From positions 122,501-170,661 of the forward strand of contig JAUHWC010000005.1 of NCBI GenBank assembly GCA_030424845.1: 48,161 nt of DNA. Direction: 5' to 3'. The notes under the pieces are model-generated. The model saw only the letters and a program-made list of their open reading frames with translations, made no database searches and was not told the origin of the DNA. The number at the start of each line of letters is the position of its first letter. The first letter of the stretch is position 1. The DNA is from Alphaproteobacteria bacterium (GTDB lineage Bacteria > Pseudomonadota > Alphaproteobacteria > Sphingomonadales > Sphingomonadaceae). Both the position numbers and the translations under genes were made by a program. Below are positions 44,037 to 48,161 of the stretch, one piece after another.

Positions 44037-45281
44037 CTACTCTGAGGTCGGCAATCCTTCGTCCAAACTGTCGCATGTCGAGGATAGCGGAGATCCAGAG
44101 AATGCGGCGCGGGCAAATTGCAGCGCGTCCTCAAAGGACGCGGGCAAGGTATCGCCATGACCCACGCCGGAATAGCCCTTCCAGAGGAGTGTGTTGCCTT
44201 GCGAGCAGAGCGCGTGGACCGTTGTCATCTGGCGATCAACAGGGATCAGAAAATCCGACAGGCCGGTGCCAAGAAAAACAGGAAAGTCCACATGGAAGGG
44301 AGGCATGGCGCCAGCGGGACCAAGAAGCCGGTCAACATCGCGCCAAGGAACCGAAAACGCATTCTCAATGGTCACATCGTGCTCAGCGGCGATTGCGCGA
44401 GGATTGCAGCCGGATAGGGCTGCAGCCAGCAACAAATGCCCTTTCTCAGATAAAAGTTCCTCCATTGCCGGAGAACCTTCAGGCAAGCCGCCACCCAGCA
44501 TTCGGTAGACATAGTAGTACGGCGAGTCCCCTACGCCAGCCAAGCTGTGTTCATGCTCATTGCGGGGCATAAATGGCAGTAGCGCGGTCGCACTGACACC
44601 AACAATATCCAGTTCAGGCGCATATGTGCCAGCTATGCTGGCGGCGCCCAATGCTGCGCCGGAACCTTGCGATTGGCCGGTGATAAATGCCTTTTCTTCA
44701 ATCGGAAAATTCGCACCACGGACGGCGCGGATCGAATCCAGGATAGAGCGCCCCTCTGCTTCCCAGAAAGAGTAAGGATGGGGACCAAGTGCCCCCAACC
44801 CCTGATAATCAGTCGCAACGACTGCGTAGCCCTTCTCTAGCCAGCGATCCACGTAGAGGAGATCGCGCGTCTTCATCCCAACCCAACTGGGAGAACAGCT
44901 GTCCGCCATGCCCAGAGTTCCATGAGCCCAAGCGACCAAAGGCCATCCGCCTGGCGGGGCGTTCCCCCTTGGCACGAAAAGCGCACCGCTGACAGGAAGG
45001 ACATCCCCTGTCCAACGTGCATCAATTGATGAATAGAGAATTCTTTGACCGATGCCGGCATGCGAAGGCAATAAATTATCAGGCAGATCTTCCGCACGCA
45101 GAAGCACGCCAGGCTCCGCGGGAAGTTTCTCATCCCAAGAGTAAAATTCTGAAAGAAACTGATCCCCAGCTTCAGTTCCTATTGGAAGAGAAGCTGTCCC
45201 TTCATCTTGCTTCGCAACAGCGATTGTTGAGACAAATAGCAATGCCAACACTGAAGCTTTAGAAATCAAGCGGCAATTCAT
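44037..45281 (-). CDS. Secreted alpha/beta hydrolase, secretory-lipase-like
   Basis: A 414-residue protein with a signal peptide (about 1-23, ending TIAVA). The nucleophile elbow is GQSQGSGAALGA (Ser204), the oxyanion region is WAHGTLGMADSCSPS, and the Asp and His fall in GLSDFLIPVDRQ and GVGHGDTLP. The TDYQGLGALGPHPY stretch is typical of the secretory lipase (LIP) family. It probably hydrolyses an ester at the envelope. It lies between the TonB receptor (with a strong stem-loop in the gap) and the PhoD gene. Confidence 0.84.
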   Translation of the reverse strand: MNCRLISKASVLALLFVSTIAVAKQDEGTASLPIGTEAGDQFLSEFYSWDEKLPAEPGVLLRAEDLPDNLLPSHAGIGQRILYSSIDARWTGDVLPVSGALFVPRGNAPPGGWPLVAWAHGTLGMADSCSPSWVGMKTRDLLYVDRWLEKGYAVVATDYQGLGALGPHPYSFWEAEGRSILDSIRAVRGANFPIEEKAFITGQSQGSGAALGAASIAGTYAPELDIVGVSATALLPFMPRNEHEHSLAGVGDSPYYYVYRMLGGGLPEGSPAMEELLSEKGHLLLAAALSGCNPRAIAAEHDVTIENAFSVPWRDVDRLLGPAGAMPPFHVDFPVFLGTGLSDFLIPVDRQMTTVHALCSQGNTLLWKGYSGVGHGDTLPASFEDALQFARAAFSGSPLSSTCDSLDEGLPTSE

Positions 45282-45309
45282 TTCTCAGTCCTAACATCTT
45301 TGATGGCTC

Positions 45310-45351
45310 GCACCGGATCCTTCCGGGGAGAGAGCTCGAAGGATCCGGTGC
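45310..45351 (-). other. 14-bp perfect stem-loop between the TonB receptor and hydrolase genes
   Basis: GCACCGGATCCTTC (45310-45323) pairs exactly with GAAGGATCCGGTGC (45338-45351) around a 14-nt loop. There is no T run after it on the minus strand. Such intercistronic structures often protect or partly stop the upstream receptor message so that it is made in excess over downstream genes. Confidence 0.7.
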
Positions 45352-45373
45352 AAATTCAGACATTTGGAGCAGG

Positions 45374-48112
45374 CTACATCTTCAAACGGAGACCAACCCT
45401 AACAAAACGGCCATAGAGGCTTGCCACCTGACCATCATACGGGAGCGGCACAGGCGTCAAAACAATAGGCGGATCCCGATCAAAAGCGTTTTGAACATCA
45501 AGTGAGAACTCGATTTCATCCACCAATCCAACGTCAGCTCGATACCGCAGGCCAAGATCAAACGTCGTGTATGATGGTACATCCACATTCGGGGTAACCG
45601 TATCGTTGGTATAACCGCCAGAATGATTCATGAACGCAACCACATCAAACCTGTCAGTTGAATATCCAAGATTAGCACGCGCCCTAAACTCCAGAGGATT
45701 GCCAAAAGTATTCGACACCTCTGTGAGCGGCTCACCTGGGAAGACCGAACGCTTAAAGCTGATAACGTAAGAACCAATCAGTCCAGCAGAAATCGTACCT
45801 TCACCTACATCAGTCTGATACTGCAAAGATCCTTCCAGACCCTCTGTCGTCAACGCACCAACATTGACTACGCGGCCATCTACGATCGCCTGAATGTTTG
45901 CAGGATCTTCTGGCGGGCTGAAGTAACCCGGACCATTCATGAACAGCAAGACCTCGTCAGTAGTTGGATTGCGGGTTACAAGGTTGCCCAAAAGTGGTTC
46001 AAGAGCCGGCGTCAATGCCTGTCGGCTAGCACCAGGCGATTCAATCCGGTTGGAATAATCTACATTGAAATAAGTCAATGACGCACGCAGCCCGGGAATG
46101 GACACAGGCTCAATATCTGCACCTACAGACCAAATAGTCGCCTCTTCAGGTCCAAGATCAGTCGTATTACTTCCGCGCACAAAAATGGTTCGCGTGGTAC
46201 CGGTGGGCGAAGATGGGTCAACGAAGTCCTCCACAAAGGTTACAACGTTGGCCGGGTCAATGTTAGACAAAGTTGGTGCACGGAAGGAGGTCCCGAACGT
46301 TCCCCGCAAAGTTAGGCCATCCACTGGCACATAGCTGAGAGCGAACTTTGGATTGGTTGTGCTGCCAAAATCACTGTAGTCGTCATATCTTACAGCAGCA
46401 GAAAGCGTGAGCTCTTCAATACCCGGAACCGCATTCTGCGAACCAAAAAGTGGGATGAAAGCCTCTGCGTACACCGACTTCACATTTCGCTCACTCAGCG
46501 AAAGTGTTTCACTGGTGGTCGAAACATCTGGCGTGCGCCGGTTGTCCAAGACATTATAGCGCCAGTCATGCATCTGGTACTCACCGCCGATAGCAACCCG
46601 TACATCGCCACCCGAAATGCTGAACAAACTACCGTCAAGCTTCAGTCCAAAATCTGAAAGTTGAGCTCGCGTCGCAACTGTCTGCGATCCCCTTATGGCC
46701 GCAAGGGTATTTGGATTCTGAACCGCCATATCGCCAAACGGATTCAGAGCGGTGGCGGGATCGGAATCAAGCAACGCAAGCGCCAACTGATTGTTGTTGA
46801 CCAGATAATTCTCGCGAGACTCTATGTCTTGGCCGAAACTGCCATATCCGCTGACAGCCCAGTTATCGTTGATATCAAGATCAAATCCTGCGGCGATCTG
46901 ATAAACCTCCGAGAACGCGTCACGTTCGCGCGGCCCCAAGCTTTGACTAAAACTGTAGAGTACATTCTGACAGAGACTGCCTGCCGGCGCCCCGACGCGA
47001 GGAGAACAGGTTCCAAGCACAGCCCCTTCAGGAGCAACAAAGAATGCGTTTGTATCAGGAACGGTTAAGTTAGCAGTGATTGCCCCGACACGTTCATCAA
47101 TTCGCCGGTGAGCATAGAAACCTTCAGTCCAAACCGTGAGGCCAGGAGCAAGATCTTGATCTACTCTTGCGAGGACCGAATGGCGCTCTTGCCCCGGAAC
47201 AGCAGTTGTATCCTTGTAACGGCTTTCCAGATTGACTGGATTTGTGCCGGAAGCGGGAAGCAGATCAGATGACTGCAAGTTCGTTCCATCTTGACCCGAA
47301 GGGATGGGATAGAAAACTCCATCGATCAGAATATTACCAGGAGCAGAGGTGTTCAGGCGAAGGTCAGCACCACCAAATGCAGATAGGTCATCGGTGTACA
47401 GTGAGCGGTCACTCGCCTCCAAAGCATCACGCGTCATGTATTCATACGCCACCATCAAGCCGCCGCTGCCCCACGTGGTACCCGCAATTGCTCCAGCCTG
47501 GGTTTCATTTACATCGTCGGCAAACCCCTGGCGAACATAGGCCTCCAATCCATCATACCTGCGTCGCGTCAGGATATTGATCACACCGCCCACAGCATCA
47601 GAGCCGTAGATTGCTGATCCACCGTCAGCCATGACTTCCATCCGACCAATCGCAGTGGTCGCAAAGATGGATGGATCGAAGTATTGCCCCTGCACGCCAG
47701 ATGCCGGCAAACGGCGGCCGTTGAGCAGCGTCAGCGTTGCTTCGGTTCCCAGGCCACGCAGATTGACGCCATTGCCGCCCGTAATGTTCGCATTTGCATT
47801 GTTGCCCTCACCGCGATAGCCCTCACTCGCACCAAGTGATAGGACGGCAGGGACCTGCCGCAACAGCTCGGTCGTAGTAGCCGTCGGCTGCTGACTGATT
47901 TCGTCTTGACTAATGCCAAGCACGGGCGCCCCAACGGGGGCAACACCGCGAATGCTGGTACCAGTCACAATAATAACGGAGTCTTCACCTTCGTCGGAAA
48001 CAGGCTCATTCGCTGAGGCACTATCCTGCGCCATCACTGACGTTGACAACATGGCCATTGACGCAACACTTGCCGCCAAAAGACACTTGTTGAGCTTCAC
48101 CACTCCACCCAT
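45374..48112 (-). CDS. TonB-dependent outer membrane receptor
   Basis: A 912-residue protein. Signal peptide 1-28 (ending SVMA), a TonB-box-like segment and the plug domain (VIIVTGTSIRG, ELLRQVPAV, NLRGLGTEATLTLLNGRRLP, GGSAIYGSDAVGGVINILTRR) are followed by a 22-strand barrel that ends GRFVRVGLRLKM. It imports a substrate too large or scarce for porins, using energy from TonB/ExbBD. I choose the ATG at 48112 because GGGAGG lies six bases upstream; another ATG at 48142 adds ten residues before the signal. It heads the leftward series of hydrolases and aldarate enzymes, so its ligand is probably the same compound. Confidence 0.95.
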   Translation of the reverse strand: MGGVVKLNKCLLAASVASMAMLSTSVMAQDSASANEPVSDEGEDSVIIVTGTSIRGVAPVGAPVLGISQDEISQQPTATTTELLRQVPAVLSLGASEGYRGEGNNANANITGGNGVNLRGLGTEATLTLLNGRRLPASGVQGQYFDPSIFATTAIGRMEVMADGGSAIYGSDAVGGVINILTRRRYDGLEAYVRQGFADDVNETQAGAIAGTTWGSGGLMVAYEYMTRDALEASDRSLYTDDLSAFGGADLRLNTSAPGNILIDGVFYPIPSGQDGTNLQSSDLLPASGTNPVNLESRYKDTTAVPGQERHSVLARVDQDLAPGLTVWTEGFYAHRRIDERVGAITANLTVPDTNAFFVAPEGAVLGTCSPRVGAPAGSLCQNVLYSFSQSLGPRERDAFSEVYQIAAGFDLDINDNWAVSGYGSFGQDIESRENYLVNNNQLALALLDSDPATALNPFGDMAVQNPNTLAAIRGSQTVATRAQLSDFGLKLDGSLFSISGGDVRVAIGGEYQMHDWRYNVLDNRRTPDVSTTSETLSLSERNVKSVYAEAFIPLFGSQNAVPGIEELTLSAAVRYDDYSDFGSTTNPKFALSYVPVDGLTLRGTFGTSFRAPTLSNIDPANVVTFVEDFVDPSSPTGTTRTIFVRGSNTTDLGPEEATIWSVGADIEPVSIPGLRASLTYFNVDYSNRIESPGASRQALTPALEPLLGNLVTRNPTTDEVLLFMNGPGYFSPPEDPANIQAIVDGRVVNVGALTTEGLEGSLQYQTDVGEGTISAGLIGSYVISFKRSVFPGEPLTEVSNTFGNPLEFRARANLGYSTDRFDVVAFMNHSGGYTNDTVTPNVDVPSYTTFDLGLRYRADVGLVDEIEFSLDVQNAFDRDPPIVLTPVPLPYDGQVASLYGRFVRVGLRLKM

Positions 48113-48161
48113 ACTCACCTCCCAATTTTTTTGGATACGCATTGTGATGATGCGGCTATCG

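Larger units (their letters stand above)
28669..48161. mobile_element. tRNA-linked genomic island, left end
   Basis: A P4-type integrase begins 149 bp after the tRNA-Ser. To its right lies a tRNA-Val fragment, then accessory catabolic genes in DNA that is visibly lower in G+C, with longer spacers than the core on the left. No matching tRNA-Ser 3' repeat is seen in the window, so the right end must be outside. It may be a mosaic of more than one element. No conjugation or phage structural genes are present. Confidence 0.55.

Noticed and set aside
1-48161. CRISPR array, rRNA operon, complete insertion sequence or prophage
   Set aside because: I saw no regularly spaced repeats, no rRNA sequence, no transposase gene with terminal repeats and no phage structural genes.

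Overview
The window reads as a chromosomal segment of a GC-rich alphaproteobacterium, most likely order Sphingomonadales (Erythrobacteraceae or Sphingomonadaceae). The indicators are an HslV with an N-terminal propeptide before the catalytic Thr, a DUF1134 gene, COQ9 and ubiquinol-cytochrome c chaperone genes, retropepsin-like proteases, and the overall gene style. This is inferred from protein families read by eye; no database search was run.

Region 1 (about 1-28.6 kb) is GC-rich core genome. It holds a glycosyltransferase-flippase fusion, a two-lobed retropepsin-like protease, an Atm1-type ABC exporter with a c-type cytochrome lipoprotein, a tandem M16 protease, a SulP transporter, two related small membrane proteins, the hslV-hslU heat-shock protease with a convincing sigma-32 promoter, bamE, a bc1-complex chaperone, a YceD protein, and a small membrane protein/XRE regulator pair behind a long operator-like dyad. 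It continues with ssb, feoAB with a Fur-like box, COQ9 and ankyrin genes, Sco, YcgN, a YgjP-like metallopeptidase, ribD-ribE, an S41 protease, an aromatic/aspartate aminotransferase and a frameshifted DUF1134 gene. Most genes sit in short, tightly packed or overlapping operons.

At 28,577 a complete tRNA-Ser(GCU) gene is followed by a P4-type tyrosine integrase. A 47-bp 3' piece of a tRNA-Val(CAC) gene lies 46 bp after the integrase stop. From here to the right edge the DNA is visibly poorer in G+C and intergenic spaces are longer, so I read this as the left end of one or more genomic islands.

Region 2 (30.5-48.1 kb) is a catabolic island. It encodes a complete non-phosphorylative D-glucarate/galactarate route: a GudP-type MFS transporter, glucarate dehydratase (GudD), 5-dehydro-4-deoxyglucarate dehydratase (KdgD) and 2-oxoglutarate semialdehyde dehydrogenase, with a LysR regulator. 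GudD and KdgD lie in a same-strand series with a TonB-dependent receptor, a secretory-lipase-like hydrolase, a PhoD-like phosphatase, a BD-FAE-like esterase lipoprotein and a tannase/feruloyl esterase. The combination suggests capture of an esterified aldarate (for example a hydroxycinnamoyl- or galloyl-aldarate from plants), hydrolysis outside the cytoplasm, import of the freed aldarate, and conversion to 2-oxoglutarate. The enzyme families are read from sequence; the substrate is a hypothesis. A B3-like metallo-beta-lactamase-fold protein sits at the near end of the island.
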